In this document: positions 10,305 through 18,786 of the stretch, piece after piece
Layout of the letters: each line of letters starts with the position of its first letter
How positions within the stretch are numbered: position 1 is the stretch's first letter
Source of the DNA: Steroidobacteraceae bacterium
GTDB lineage: Bacteria; Pseudomonadota; Gammaproteobacteria; Steroidobacterales; Steroidobacteraceae
Assembly (NCBI GenBank): GCA_017853555.1
Contig: JAFMJH010000014.1
Coordinates: forward strand, 1-48,696
Length of the DNA: 48,696 nucleotides
Direction: 5' to 3'
Translations under genes and position numbers: made by a program
The notes under the pieces: model-generated
Databases searched by the model: none
The model's input: the letters and a program-made list of their open reading frames with translations, nothing else
What the model was told of the DNA's origin: nothing

Positions 10305-11011
10305 TTCGAATCGCCGCAATTGAGACAGGTCATGCAGCCGTCCATCATCACCACGGCGGCTGTGCTGCACTTGCTGCACAACTGCGCGCCTTCGGGGAAA
10401 TGTGACTTCGCGAATGCATCGGCCTGCTTGCTGCGCGCTTCGAACTCCGCACGCTTCTCGTCGACGAGCTTCTGTTGGTGCTCGTCGAGTTCAGGCTTGC
10501 GCATGAGACCGATGGTCTGCAGATGCTTTTCGATCACGTGGCCGAGCTCGGCGATGATCGAGGGCATGAACTTGCCGCCCGGCTGCCAGTAGCCGCCGCG
10601 CGGATCGAACACGGCTTTGAGCTCTTCGACCAGGAAGGTCACGTCACCGCCCTTGCGGAACACGGCCGAGATGATGCGCGTCAACGCGACGATCCACTGG
10701 TAGTGGTCGAGATTCTTCGAGTTGATGAACACCTCGAACGGACGCCGCTGCTCGTGCTCGGTGCCTTCGTTCAGGACGATGTCGTTGATGGTGACGTACA
10801 TCGCGTGGTCCGACACCGGAGTCTTGATCTTGTACGTCGAACCGATCAGCACCTCGGGGCGCTGCACTTCTTCGGTCAGGCGCACGACCTTGCCGCCATG
10901 ACTGGTCGGCAAATCGGCGACGTTGACGGACGCGGCAGCCGGCGCCGCTTCGGCGCCCGGCTTCTGAACGCGATACTTCGAAATCTTCTTGTCGATCTTG
11001 ATGGCGGCCAT
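10295..11011 (-). CDS. nrdJb: Class II ribonucleotide reductase, small part (TSCPD/NrdJb)
   Basis: 238 residues carrying the TSCPD domain and C-terminal Cys cluster that belong to the B12-dependent ribonucleotide reductase. In Pseudomonas aeruginosa this portion is likewise a separate gene following nrdJa. Visible are KVVRLTEEVQRPEVLIGSTY, the VFINSKNLD strand, FRKGGDVTFLVEELK and a Cys-rich tail (CSKCST, CMTCLNCG). The terminal Cys pairs probably re-reduce the active-site disulfide of NrdJa or bind zinc. The ATG at 11011 lies 14 nt after nrdJa and has an AGG motif upstream; an in-frame TTG overlapping the nrdJa stop is less likely. Confidence 0.93.
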   Translation of the reverse strand: MAAIKIDKKISKYRVQKPGAEAAPAAASVNVADLPTSHGGKVVRLTEEVQRPEVLIGSTYKIKTPVSDHAMYVTINDIVLNEGTEHEQRRPFEVFINSKNLDHYQWIVALTRIISAVFRKGGDVTFLVEELKAVFDPRGGYWQPGGKFMPSIIAELGHVIEKHLQTIGLMRKPELDEHQQKLVDEKRAEFEARSKQADAFAKSHFPEGAQLCSKCSTAAVVMMDGCMTCLNCGDSKCG

Positions 11012-11025
11012 AAACGCAACGAACC

Positions 11026-13173
11026 TCAAAACTTCCCGTAGTAGCCTTCCTTCAAGGCGTCGAACAGATTGGCGGCGGAGTGCATCTCGCCGTCGTACTC
11101 GATTTCCTCGTCACCCTTCACCGACACTTCGGTGCCGTCCTCGAGCGTGAACACGTAGGTCGTGTTCTTGAGGTCTTCTTCCTTGACGAGCACACCCTGG
11201 AAGGCTTCCGGGTTGAAACGGAAGGTGGTGCAGCCCTTGAGCCCTTTCTCGTGCGCGTAGAGGTAGATGCCTTTGAACGCGTCGTAGTTGAAATCGGTGG
11301 GCACGTTGGCCGTCTTCGAAATCGACGAGTCGATCCACTTCTGCGAAGCCGCCTGGATGTCCACGTGCTCCGTCGGCGTAATGTCGTCGGCGGTGGTGAA
11401 GTAATCCGGCAACTTCTCGCCCGGATTGCTCGAGTTCGGCATCGCCCGCGGATTCACGAGTTCGCGATAGGCGAGCAATTCGAAGGAGAATACGTCCACC
11501 TTTTCTTTGGACTTCTTGCCTTCGCGGATCACGTTGCGGAAATAGTGATGCGCGAAGGAAGGCTCGATGCCGTTGCTCGCGTTGTTCGCAAGTGAAAGCG
11601 AAATCGTGCCGGTCGGCGCGATCGAGGTGTGGTGAGTGAAACGCGCGCCGACCAGCGCGAGCTGATCGACCAGCGCAGGCGCCACTTCGCCGACGCGCTG
11701 CATGTAGCGGCTGTACCGCGCGTGCAGCACCCGACCCGGAATCTTGCTGCCGATTTTCCAGCCGTCACGCGCCATCTCGGGGCGCTTGCGCAGCATCTCG
11801 CCGGTGACCACGAACTCTTCGTTCATGATCGGCGCGGGACCCTTCTCGCGCGCGAGGTCGAGCGCCGCTTCCCAGCCGGCGACTGCCATCTCGCGCGAGA
11901 CGTCTTCGGTGAATTTGACGGACTCGGGCGAGCCGTACTTCATGCCGAGCAGCGTCATCGAGCTGCCGAGGCCCAGAAAGCCCATGCCGTGACGGCGCTT
12001 GCGCATGATCTCGTCACGCTGACCATCGAGCGGCAAACCGTTCACCTCGACGACGTTGTCGAGCATGCGGGTGAATACTTTGACGACTTCGCGGTATTCC
12101 TCCCAATCGAACTGCGCCTCGTCGGTGAACGGACGGCGCACGAAGCGCGTGAGGTTCACCGAGCCGAGCAGGCAAGAACCGTACGGCGGCAACGGCTGCT
12201 CGCCACACGGGTTGGTGGCGCGGATGTTTTCGCACCACCAGTTGTTGTTCATTTCATTGACGCGGTCGATGAGGATGAAACCGGGTTCTGCGAAGTCGTA
12301 GGTGGACGACATGATGACGTCCCACATCCGGCGCGCAGGCAGCGTCTTGTAGACCTTGCAGGCCACGAGACCGGTGTCGTTGACGACCAGGTTGTCGGCG
12401 TACGGCCATTCGCGCCATACGTACTGCGCGGCGTCGTTGAGGTCGGGCTTGTCGGCTTCGTATTCCTTGCGCGAAATCGGGAAGGCCAGACGCCATTCGC
12501 CGTCGCGGCGCACGGCCTCGATGAATTCGTCGGTGATGAGCAGCGACAGATTGAACTGGCGCAGGCGGCCGTTCTCGCGCTTGGCGCGGATGAAGTCCAT
12601 CGCGTCGGGGTGACCGACGTCGAACGTGCCCATCTGCGCGCCGCGACGGCCACCGGCCGACGACACGGTGAAACACATCTTGTCGTAGATATCCATGAAC
12701 GACAGCGGGCCTGAGGTGTAGGCACCGGCGCCCGAGACGTACGCACCGCGCGGCCGCAGCGTCGAGAACTCGTAGCCGATCCCGCAGCCGGCCTTCAGCG
12801 TGAGACCTGCCTCGTGCACCTTGCCGAGGATGTCGTCCATCGAGTCGCGGATCGTGCCCGAGACCGTGCAGTTGATGGTCGAGGTGGCGGGCTTGTGCTC
12901 GAGCGCGCCGGCGTTCGAGGTGATGCGCCCGGCCGGGATCGCCCCGCGCCGCAACGCCCACAGGAAACGCTCGTGCCAATGCTCGCGCTGCGACTCCGGC
13001 TCGACGTCCGCCAAGGCACGGGCGACACGCTTGTAGGTGTCGTCCATGGTCTTGTCGACCGCTTCACCGCTTTTCGAAACCAGCCGGTATTTCTTTTCCC
13101 AGATGTCGAGCGAAGCTTCCTGAAAAGGGATCGCATCGACGTCGTTCGTAACGAGCTTCACAACGCTATTCAT
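11026..13173 (-). CDS. nrdJa: Adenosylcobalamin-dependent (class II) ribonucleoside-diphosphate reductase, large part
   Basis: Reduces ribonucleotides to deoxyribonucleotides using an adenosylcobalamin-derived thiyl radical, with or without oxygen. 715 residues cover the catalytic ten-stranded barrel: the STINCTVSGT cysteine, KAGCGIGYEFS, the AGGRRGAQMG loop, and the thiyl site C323 with its Glu in NPCGEQ, plus APTGTISL. It ends before the TSCPD/Cys tail, which is encoded by the next gene. This is a natural split, not a frameshift, because the downstream gene has its own ATG and Shine-Dalgarno-like AGG. Upstream is a roughly 190-nt leader, a sigma-70-like promoter and a NrdR box, so repression by NrdR is expected. 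Confidence 0.96.
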   Translation of the reverse strand: MNSVVKLVTNDVDAIPFQEASLDIWEKKYRLVSKSGEAVDKTMDDTYKRVARALADVEPESQREHWHERFLWALRRGAIPAGRITSNAGALEHKPATSTINCTVSGTIRDSMDDILGKVHEAGLTLKAGCGIGYEFSTLRPRGAYVSGAGAYTSGPLSFMDIYDKMCFTVSSAGGRRGAQMGTFDVGHPDAMDFIRAKRENGRLRQFNLSLLITDEFIEAVRRDGEWRLAFPISRKEYEADKPDLNDAAQYVWREWPYADNLVVNDTGLVACKVYKTLPARRMWDVIMSSTYDFAEPGFILIDRVNEMNNNWWCENIRATNPCGEQPLPPYGSCLLGSVNLTRFVRRPFTDEAQFDWEEYREVVKVFTRMLDNVVEVNGLPLDGQRDEIMRKRRHGMGFLGLGSSMTLLGMKYGSPESVKFTEDVSREMAVAGWEAALDLAREKGPAPIMNEEFVVTGEMLRKRPEMARDGWKIGSKIPGRVLHARYSRYMQRVGEVAPALVDQLALVGARFTHHTSIAPTGTISLSLANNASNGIEPSFAHHYFRNVIREGKKSKEKVDVFSFELLAYRELVNPRAMPNSSNPGEKLPDYFTTADDITPTEHVDIQAASQKWIDSSISKTANVPTDFNYDAFKGIYLYAHEKGLKGCTTFRFNPEAFQGVLVKEEDLKNTTYVFTLEDGTEVSVKGDEEIEYDGEMHSAANLFDALKEGYYGKF

Positions 13174-13341
13174 CGCGAGCTGTGGCTCCCCTCAAAATTC
13201 AAAACCACCCAAAAACAAAGGGAAAACACACCAAAAAAATCGCCCGGGACGCCCTGCGCCCGAAACTCACTTTTTGCCGTTTGATGACCGGAAACCGGCC
13301 CACCCCTGCCCTACGACACCACCGATCCGCGCGCTGCCCGC

Positions 13342-13357
13342 ACACAAGATGTTGTGT
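13342..13357. promoter_or_regulatory. NrdR box (promoter-proximal)
   Basis: ACACAAGATGTTGTGT is a 16-bp near-perfect palindrome that fits the NrdR-box pattern (ACAC, central AT-rich part, GTGT). On the minus strand it begins about 10 nt after the -10 hexamer of the nrdJa promoter, so bound NrdR would cover the transcription start. Confidence 0.85.
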
Positions 13358-13367
13358 CGACGGGGCA

Positions 13368-13396
13368 AGGTTAAGCAGGGGGGCGGGGAGCGTCAA
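13368..13396 (-). promoter_or_regulatory. Candidate nrdJa promoter
   Basis: Reading the minus strand: TTGACG (13396-13391), a 17-nt GC-rich spacer and TAACCT (13373-13368). The -35 matches consensus at 5 of 6 bases; the -10 is weak. The adjoining NrdR box supports it. The implied leader is about 190 nt and T-rich, with a run of seven T just after a GC-rich patch (about 13234-13255). Confidence 0.6.
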
Positions 13397-13519
13397 GACT
13401 TTCTTGATCTCGATTGGAGTGGCAATTAAACCTTACAGATCATGTGGTTATTAAACATCAGGCCGGCAAACCCCTGCCCGGAATGTGCGTCATCGCACAC
13501 CCCTGCGGAAAGTAACTAC

Positions 13520-13535
13520 CCCCAATATCTTGTGT
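13520..13535. promoter_or_regulatory. Second NrdR-like box (distal)
   Basis: CCCCAATATCTTGTGT keeps the AATATNTTGTGT core and right half-site of the NrdR box, but its left ACAC is replaced by CCCC. It lies 178 bp from the first box, start to start. NrdR boxes usually occur as close tandem pairs, so this spacing is unusual. It is between the divergent nrdJa and hsp20 genes. Confidence 0.55.
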
Positions 13536-13668
13536 GGCGTTTAGTCCACAAACGATCCACAGCTTTTCCCCAAGCCTACCCCCTTGAATTCGACCGGAAC
13601 ATCCGCAACTCCGGTTTTAACGGGGCTGCGCTTGCGGCCCACCACCCAACGCCCGAAGGAGATAGGCC

Positions 13669-14001
13669 ATGACTCTTTTACGCTACGACTTTCGCGTCTC
13701 GGACCGCCAACTGCCCCTGATCCCGCACGTGTCCGTGCAGGAGGAAGCCCAGCGCTACGTATTGCGCGCCGATCTGCCGGGTGTGCTGCCTGCCGACATC
13801 GAAATCACGACCGAAGACGGCGTGCTCACCCTGAAGGCGACGCGCCACAACCCCGACGGCACGTATCTGCGTCGCTTCACGCTGCCCGAGGATGCGGCAC
13901 CCGAGCACATCAGCGCACGCAGCAGCCACGGGGTGCTCGAAATTTCGGTCGCCAAGCAGCCGAAAGTCGAGCCGCGACGCATCACCGTCGAAGCCGCCTG
14001 A
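13669..14001 (+). CDS. Small heat-shock protein, Hsp20/alpha-crystallin family
   Basis: ATP-independent holdase of 110 residues, short for the family because the N-terminal arm is only about 18 residues. The alpha-crystallin domain shows VSVQEEAQRYVLRADLPGV, IEITTEDGVLTLKA, a RRFTLPE strand and the GVLEIS signature. A C-terminal I-x-I/V motif is present as ITV. AAGGAGA lies 7 nt before the ATG. It starts a tight operon with the HtrA protease (5-nt gap), a usual stress pairing, and is divergent from nrdJa. Confidence 0.93.
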   Translation: MTLLRYDFRVSDRQLPLIPHVSVQEEAQRYVLRADLPGVLPADIEITTEDGVLTLKATRHNPDGTYLRRFTLPEDAAPEHISARSSHGVLEISVAKQPKVEPRRITVEAA

Positions 14002-14006
14002 AGCGC

Positions 14007-15431
14007 ATGCGCGAACGACGCGGTGCGGCACTCGTGATCGGTGCGGCCCTCGCGGCCGCACCGATCATCGTCAACGCGCAATCGGCTCCGTCGGCGCCGA
14101 ACACCGGCGTGAGCGAGGCGCGCGTCGTCGCGCCGTTGCCGTCGCTAGCGCCGATGATCAAACGCGTTTCGCCCGCGGTCGTCAGCATCGCCATCAAAGG
14201 CACGATCCGCGAGCAGGCCGCGCGCAATCCGCTGCTAGACGACCCGTTCTTCCGGCGTTTCTTCAACATTCCGCCGGGTGCCGGCGTCCGTGAACGCCAA
14301 TTCCAGTCGGCCGGATCCGGCGTCGTGGTCGACGCCAAACGCGGCTACATCGTCACCAACGCGCACGTCGTCGACAACGCCAAAGAAATCACCGTCACCT
14401 TGTTCGACGAGCGCGAACTCGCGGCGAAGATCGTCGGCAGCGATCCGCGAACCGACATCGCCGTGATCCAGGTGACGCCGGAACGACTCACCGAAATTTC
14501 GCTCGGCGACTCCGACCGTCTCGAGCCCGGCGACTACGTGGCCGCGATCGGCAATCCGTTCGGCTTGCAGCATTCGGTGTCGTCGGGAATCGTCAGCGCG
14601 CTCGGCCGCTCCGGTCTCAACCCCGATGGCTACGAGAGCCTCATCCAGACCGATGCGTCCATCAATCCCGGAAATTCGGGTGGTGCGCTCGTGAACTTGC
14701 GCGGCGAACTCGTCGGCATCAACAACATGATTCTCTCGGGCAGCGGCGGCAACATCGGCATCGGCTTCGCGATTCCGGTGAACATGGCGCGCAGCGTGAT
14801 GCAACAACTGATCGAGTTCGGCGCAGTGAAACGCGGCCAACTCGGCGTCGCGGTCGCCTCGCTCACGCCCGACGTCGCGCAAGCACTCGGGCTGCCGAAC
14901 GGCAGCGGCGCAGTCATCAATCAGGTCGCGGCAGACTCGGCCGCGGCGCGCGCCGGTCTTCGCGCCGGCGACGTCGTCACCACCGTGAACGGCAAGACGG
15001 TGAAATCCGCCGCCGATTTTCGCAACGCGATCGGCTTGCTGCGCGTCGGCGACAAAGTCGAAGTCGCCGTACTGCGCGATGGTCAAACGCGACGCTTGAG
15101 CGCGCTGATCCCCGAGCCGCTTGCGGTCGCGAAAGCGAACGAGCTCGCGTCGAGCGAGGCGGCCAACGGCCTGCATCGCGGTTTCGAGGGCGCGGCCCTC
15201 GACGATGCGGATGACAACGAAGGCGTCCTCGTGCGCAGCGTCGCAAACGGCAGTGCAGCTGCGATCGCTGGCCTGCGCGCGAACGACGTCGTGATCGCCG
15301 CCAACGGCGCACGCGTCGGCGATCGCAAACAATTGCGTGCCGCATGGCAAGCCGCCGCCGCGCGCGGCGCGACCACCTTGGTGCTGCAAGTGCGTCGCAA
15401 CGGCGAACTCGGCGTCGTACTGCTACGCTGA
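14007..15431 (+). CDS. Periplasmic serine endoprotease, DegP/HtrA family
   Basis: 474 residues. Signal peptide 1-24 (cut after VNA), a trypsin-like protease domain with triad H120 (TNAHVVD), D150 (DPRTDIAV) and S224 (GNSGGAL), then two PDZ domains beginning near GQLGVAV and in the last 80 residues. It degrades or refolds damaged envelope proteins. The ATG at 14007 is chosen because the signal peptide follows it; the frame is open further upstream but would overlap hsp20. Cotranscribed with hsp20 (5 nt) and followed 4 nt later by the NAD(P)-binding protein. DegP and DegQ cannot be told apart by eye. Confidence 0.95.
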   Translation: MRERRGAALVIGAALAAAPIIVNAQSAPSAPNTGVSEARVVAPLPSLAPMIKRVSPAVVSIAIKGTIREQAARNPLLDDPFFRRFFNIPPGAGVRERQFQSAGSGVVVDAKRGYIVTNAHVVDNAKEITVTLFDERELAAKIVGSDPRTDIAVIQVTPERLTEISLGDSDRLEPGDYVAAIGNPFGLQHSVSSGIVSALGRSGLNPDGYESLIQTDASINPGNSGGALVNLRGELVGINNMILSGSGGNIGIGFAIPVNMARSVMQQLIEFGAVKRGQLGVAVASLTPDVAQALGLPNGSGAVINQVAADSAAARAGLRAGDVVTTVNGKTVKSAADFRNAIGLLRVGDKVEVAVLRDGQTRRLSALIPEPLAVAKANELASSEAANGLHRGFEGAALDDADDNEGVLVRSVANGSAAAIAGLRANDVVIAANGARVGDRKQLRAAWQAAAARGATTLVLQVRRNGELGVVLLR

Positions 15432-15435
15432 TCGC

Positions 15436-16338
15436 ATGAACATCATCATTCTCGGTGGCACCGGCTTCGTCGGCACTTCGCTGGTGTCGCGCTGGACACG
15501 TGCGGGCCACGATCTCGTTTTGCCGACGCGCAACCCGAGCCTCGCGCGACATCTCGCCGTGCTGCCGACCGTGCGACTCGTGCGCGCGGACGTGCACGAC
15601 CCTGCGACGCTTGCGCGCCTTTTCAAAGATTGCGACGTCGTCGTGAACCTGGTCGGCATTCTGAACGAGCGCGGCGACTCGGGCCGCGGCTTCCTGCAGG
15701 CGCACACCGAGCTCACGCGCAAAACCGTCGCCGCCGCGGCGGCGGCGGGCGTCGCCCGTTATCTGCACATGAGCGCCTTGGGCGCCGACGAACACGGCCC
15801 CAGCCATTACCTGCGCTCCAAAGGTCTGGCCGAACGCATCGTGCAAAGCGCGCCGCCCACTCTGGACTGGACGATCTTCCGACCGTCGGTGATCTTCGGC
15901 ACGCGCGACTCGCTCACCAATCGTTTCGCCGCATTGCTGCGCCTGTCGCGCGGCTTCATGCCTCTGGCTCGCGCGCAAGCGCGCTTCGCGCCGGTGTGGG
16001 TCGAAGACGTGGCGAGCGCATTCGATCTCGCGTTGGCCGGCAGCGATGCCACATCCCGCAAAACATTCGAATTGTGCGGCCCCGAAGTGATGACCCTGGG
16101 CGAACTCGTGACGGTGATCGGTGAATGTTCCGGCACGCCGGCGAGCGTGCTGCCGCTGCCCGACGTGATCGGCCGGGCGCAGGCCTTCGTGATGGATTTT
16201 TTGCCCGGCAAACCCTTCTCGCGTGACAATTTCCGCTCGTTGACCGTCGACAACGTGTGTCGCGACGACGGTTTCAAGGCCCTCGGCATTCGTCCGGCGG
16301 CCCTGCGCGGTACCATGCGCGCATGGAGATCTACCTAG
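15436..16338 (+). CDS. NAD(P)-binding protein, NDUFA9-like atypical SDR
   Basis: 300 residues with an N-terminal Rossmann motif GGTGFVG (residues 7-13), a short acidic/basic switch region (PTRNPS), VVNLVGIL and a YLRSKGLAE segment taking the place of the usual YxxxK. FRPSVIFG and the VWVEDVA stretch match the complex-I NDUFA9-like group of atypical short-chain dehydrogenases, which bind NAD(P)H but often have no known reaction. It starts 4 nt after the protease and runs 16 nt into cca. The bacterial members' role is unsettled; no catalytic claim is made. Confidence 0.85.
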   Translation: MNIIILGGTGFVGTSLVSRWTRAGHDLVLPTRNPSLARHLAVLPTVRLVRADVHDPATLARLFKDCDVVVNLVGILNERGDSGRGFLQAHTELTRKTVAAAAAAGVARYLHMSALGADEHGPSHYLRSKGLAERIVQSAPPTLDWTIFRPSVIFGTRDSLTNRFAALLRLSRGFMPLARAQARFAPVWVEDVASAFDLALAGSDATSRKTFELCGPEVMTLGELVTVIGECSGTPASVLPLPDVIGRAQAFVMDFLPGKPFSRDNFRSLTVDNVCRDDGFKALGIRPAALRGTMRAWRST

Positions 16339-17558
16339 TCGGCGGCGCGGTACGCGACGAACTGCTCGGACGAGCCGTGGCGGAGCGTGACTGGGTGGTC
16401 GTGGGTGCCACGCCCGCCGACCTCGAAGCGCGCGGCTTCCGCGCCGTCGGCCGCGATTTTCCGGTGTTCCTGCATCCTGAAACGCAGGAAGAACACGCAC
16501 TCGCCCGTCTCGAACGAAAAGTCGCGCCCGGCTATCGCGGCTTCACCACCGACTTCGCACCCACGGTGACGCTCGAGCAGGATCTCGCGCGCCGCGATCT
16601 CACCATCAATGCCATGGCGCGCAGCGCCGACGGCCGCCTGATCGACCCTTACGGTGGTCGAGCCGATCTAGAACGCCGCGTGCTGCGTCACGTCTCGCCC
16701 GCCTTCATCGAAGATCCGGTACGCATCCTGCGAGTCGCGCGTTTCGCCGCGCGTTTCGCCGCGCTCGGTTTCGAGGTCGCGCCCGAAACCCGATCGCTGA
16801 TGAAACAGATGGTCTCCGCCGGCGAAGCCGACGCACTGGTCGCCGAACGCGTCTGGCGCGAACTCGAGCGTGCACTCGGCGAGTCGACGCCGCGTGCGGC
16901 GCTCGAAGTAATGCGCGACTGCGGCGCCTTGTCGGTCGTGCTCCCCGAAGTGGCTGCGCTCTTCGGCGTGCCGCAACGCGCCGAGTGGCACCCTGAAATC
17001 GACACCGGCGAACACCTGCTGCTCACGCTCGACGTGGCGGCTGCACGGCAGGCGCCGTCGACGGTGCGCTTCGCTCTGCTCGCCCACGATCTCGGCAAAG
17101 CGCTCACGCCGCGAAGCGAATGGCCGCGACACCATGGTCACGAAACGCGCGGCCTCGCCGTCATCGAGCGACTCTGCGAGCGACTGCGCGTCCCGCAGGA
17201 GCATCGCGAGCTCGCGCTGCTCGCCGCACGCTTTCACACGCACGTGCATCGCGGCATGGAATTGCGCGGCAGCACGCTGCTCGAGATGCTCGAGCACGCC
17301 GACGCGTTTCGCAGGCCCGATCGTTTTGCCGATTTTCTGGAAGCCTGCGAGTGCGATGCGCGCGGCCGACTGGGTTTTGCGGACCGACCCTATCCGCAGC
17401 GCGCCCGCGTCGAAGCGGCGCTCGCGGCCGCGCGTTCGGTGGCGCTCGATGCGACGGAGCGGGCGGGTCTGGCCGGAGCCGCGATCGGCGCGCGTCTGCG
17501 CGGCAAACGCCTCGCGGCGATCGAAGCGGCCGTACCGCGAGCGACTCAGAGCGAGTGA
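16323..17558 (+). CDS. cca: CCA tRNA nucleotidyltransferase
   Basis: Adds or repairs the 3'-CCA end of tRNA. 411 residues (E. coli 412). The class II nucleotidyltransferase head has GGAVRDELLG, the ERDWVVVG strand with the catalytic acidic residues, RRDLTINAMA and EDPVRILRVARFAARF. The second half contains an HD domain (LLAHDLGKA and HGHE), as in gammaproteobacterial CCA enzymes that also have phosphatase and phosphodiesterase activity. The ATG at 16323 overlaps the upstream gene by 16 nt. The end overlaps the convergent methyltransferase gene by 13 nt. Confidence 0.96.
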   Translation: MEIYLVGGAVRDELLGRAVAERDWVVVGATPADLEARGFRAVGRDFPVFLHPETQEEHALARLERKVAPGYRGFTTDFAPTVTLEQDLARRDLTINAMARSADGRLIDPYGGRADLERRVLRHVSPAFIEDPVRILRVARFAARFAALGFEVAPETRSLMKQMVSAGEADALVAERVWRELERALGESTPRAALEVMRDCGALSVVLPEVAALFGVPQRAEWHPEIDTGEHLLLTLDVAAARQAPSTVRFALLAHDLGKALTPRSEWPRHHGHETRGLAVIERLCERLRVPQEHRELALLAARFHTHVHRGMELRGSTLLEMLEHADAFRRPDRFADFLEACECDARGRLGFADRPYPQRARVEAALAAARSVALDATERAGLAGAAIGARLRGKRLAAIEAAVPRATQSE

Positions 17559-18751
17559 AGCAAATCCACGAACGTGAAGCCGGGTAAAGACAGATCGCAA
17601 TCGCGGGTGAGCAGCATGAACTTCACGGCCTCACCCATTTCGCCCGGCAACAACAATTGACGCGCGCCGTGCGCGAGCGCGACGCGCGACGCGCTTGCGT
17701 TGCGTTCGTCGCCCGCTTGCGCGAGTGCGGCGGCGAGTTCCGCCTCGATACCGCCGCCCAATAAAAACCCTGCCTGCGTCGTGAACCCCGCCACGTCGAA
17801 GCCCGCACGCGCGGCGCTTTCGGCGACCGCCGTGAAATCGAGCCATGCGGTCACGTCGGTGAGGCCCGGCCAAGAAAACGGATCGTCGTGCGCGAGATGT
17901 CGATAGTGGCAACGCAAACTGCCCATGGCGCGTTCCGCATGCAACAGATGACGCCGCGGCAAACCGTAATCGGCGATCAATACCGCGCCGCGGCGCATCA
18001 TCCCGGCGAGCGCGGCGAACCAGGCGTCGAAGCCCGGGTGAAATTCGCCGCGATAGCCGTCCGGCAGAGGCTCGCTCGCCTCGGCCAGCCTGCGCTTCGC
18101 TTGCGAGGAGAATTCCGCATCACCCTCGCGCGCGCCGTCGGCGACGCGCGCCTGCCAAAGAAATTCGCCGCGCTCGTCGAGTGCGACGCCAAGTCGCAGC
18201 GGCACCCCGGCGCGCATCTCGAAACGCTCGCAGGGCATCGCATCGAGCACTTCGTTCGCGAACACCACCCCCGTGTAGCGCTCGGGCAAGGCCTCGAGCC
18301 ACTCACAGTGCACGCCGTGCGCCGCAGCGCCCGCGTGCAGCAACGCCCGTTGCCGCGCACGCAGATCGGCGCTCGTTTCGAGCATGCGATAGCGCTGCAG
18401 CGGCGTCCCCAAGCGCGCGAACACGCCCAGGGCCTCTGCGGCGAAGCGTCCCGTGCCGGGGCCGAACTCGAGCACGTCACCCCCGTGCACACGCAAACAA
18501 AGGTCGAGCTGGCTCGCACAGGTACGCGCGAACAACGGCGAGAGTTCGGGCGCGGTGACGAAATCGCCGCTCGGCCCGAATTTGCTCGCACCCGCGCTGT
18601 AATAGCCGAGGCCGGGCGCATGCAACACGAAATCCTGATACGCATGAAACGACCACCAGCCCCCGTCGGCGGCGATCCGCGCCGCGATTTCGGCTTTCAC
18701 CGCCGCGCAGTGCGCGCGCGCCTCGGGCGACGGCTCGGGCAACTGCGCCAT
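17546..18751 (-). CDS. SAM-dependent methyltransferase, MidA/NDUFAF7 family (DUF185)
   Basis: 401 residues. The N-terminal block LPEPSPEARAH, GGWWSFHAYQDF, APGLGYYSAG and FGPSGDFVTAPELSP is diagnostic of COG1565/MidA. The SAM-binding motif is EFGPGTGRFA; FANEVLDAMP and LIADYGLPR follow. Mitochondrial NDUFAF7 methylates an arginine in a complex I subunit; bacterial targets are not settled. The ATG at 18751 matches the family N-terminus; an upstream ATG at 18775 would leave only 11 nt to the divergent pteridine reductase. It is convergent with cca. Confidence 0.9.
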   Translation of the reverse strand: MAQLPEPSPEARAHCAAVKAEIAARIAADGGWWSFHAYQDFVLHAPGLGYYSAGASKFGPSGDFVTAPELSPLFARTCASQLDLCLRVHGGDVLEFGPGTGRFAAEALGVFARLGTPLQRYRMLETSADLRARQRALLHAGAAAHGVHCEWLEALPERYTGVVFANEVLDAMPCERFEMRAGVPLRLGVALDERGEFLWQARVADGAREGDAEFSSQAKRRLAEASEPLPDGYRGEFHPGFDAWFAALAGMMRRGAVLIADYGLPRRHLLHAERAMGSLRCHYRHLAHDDPFSWPGLTDVTAWLDFTAVAESAARAGFDVAGFTTQAGFLLGGGIEAELAAALAQAGDERNASASRVALAHGARQLLLPGEMGEAVKFMLLTRDCDLSLPGFTFVDLLHSL

Positions 18752-18786
18752 TGAGGCCGAGGCCCGGCTCGTCATACTCTCGCCCC

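Larger units (their letters stand above)
13174..13668. other. 495-bp divergent regulatory region between nrdJa and hsp20
   Basis: No convincing gene. Besides the nrdJa promoter and two NrdR boxes it holds an AT-rich patch (13404-13460), an inverted repeat TGTGCG-TCAT-CGCACA (13484-13499), two CCACA-containing sites weakly like DnaA boxes (about 13544-13561), and CCCTTGAA (13581-13588), which resembles a sigma-32 -35 element but has no clear CCCCAT partner. An AAGGAGA ribosome-binding site precedes hsp20. A cobalamin riboswitch was looked for on the nrdJa side and not found. Confidence 0.6.

Noticed and set aside
10295-13173. nrdJ broken by frameshift
   Set aside because: The split into nrdJa and nrdJb matches the natural two-gene form in Pseudomonas, and nrdJb has its own ATG and upstream AGG.
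13544-13561. DnaA boxes in the nrdJ upstream region
   Set aside because: Matches to TTATCCACA are only partial (such as CGATCCACA) and not repeated enough to support a claim.
13581-13610. Sigma-32 promoter for hsp20
   Set aside because: CTTGAA fits the -35 element but no CCCCAT-like -10 lies at the proper distance; left as a remark only.
13174-13668. Cobalamin riboswitch before nrdJa
   Set aside because: No B12-box-like segment or conserved core was found on the minus strand; only a short GCCACT match occurs.
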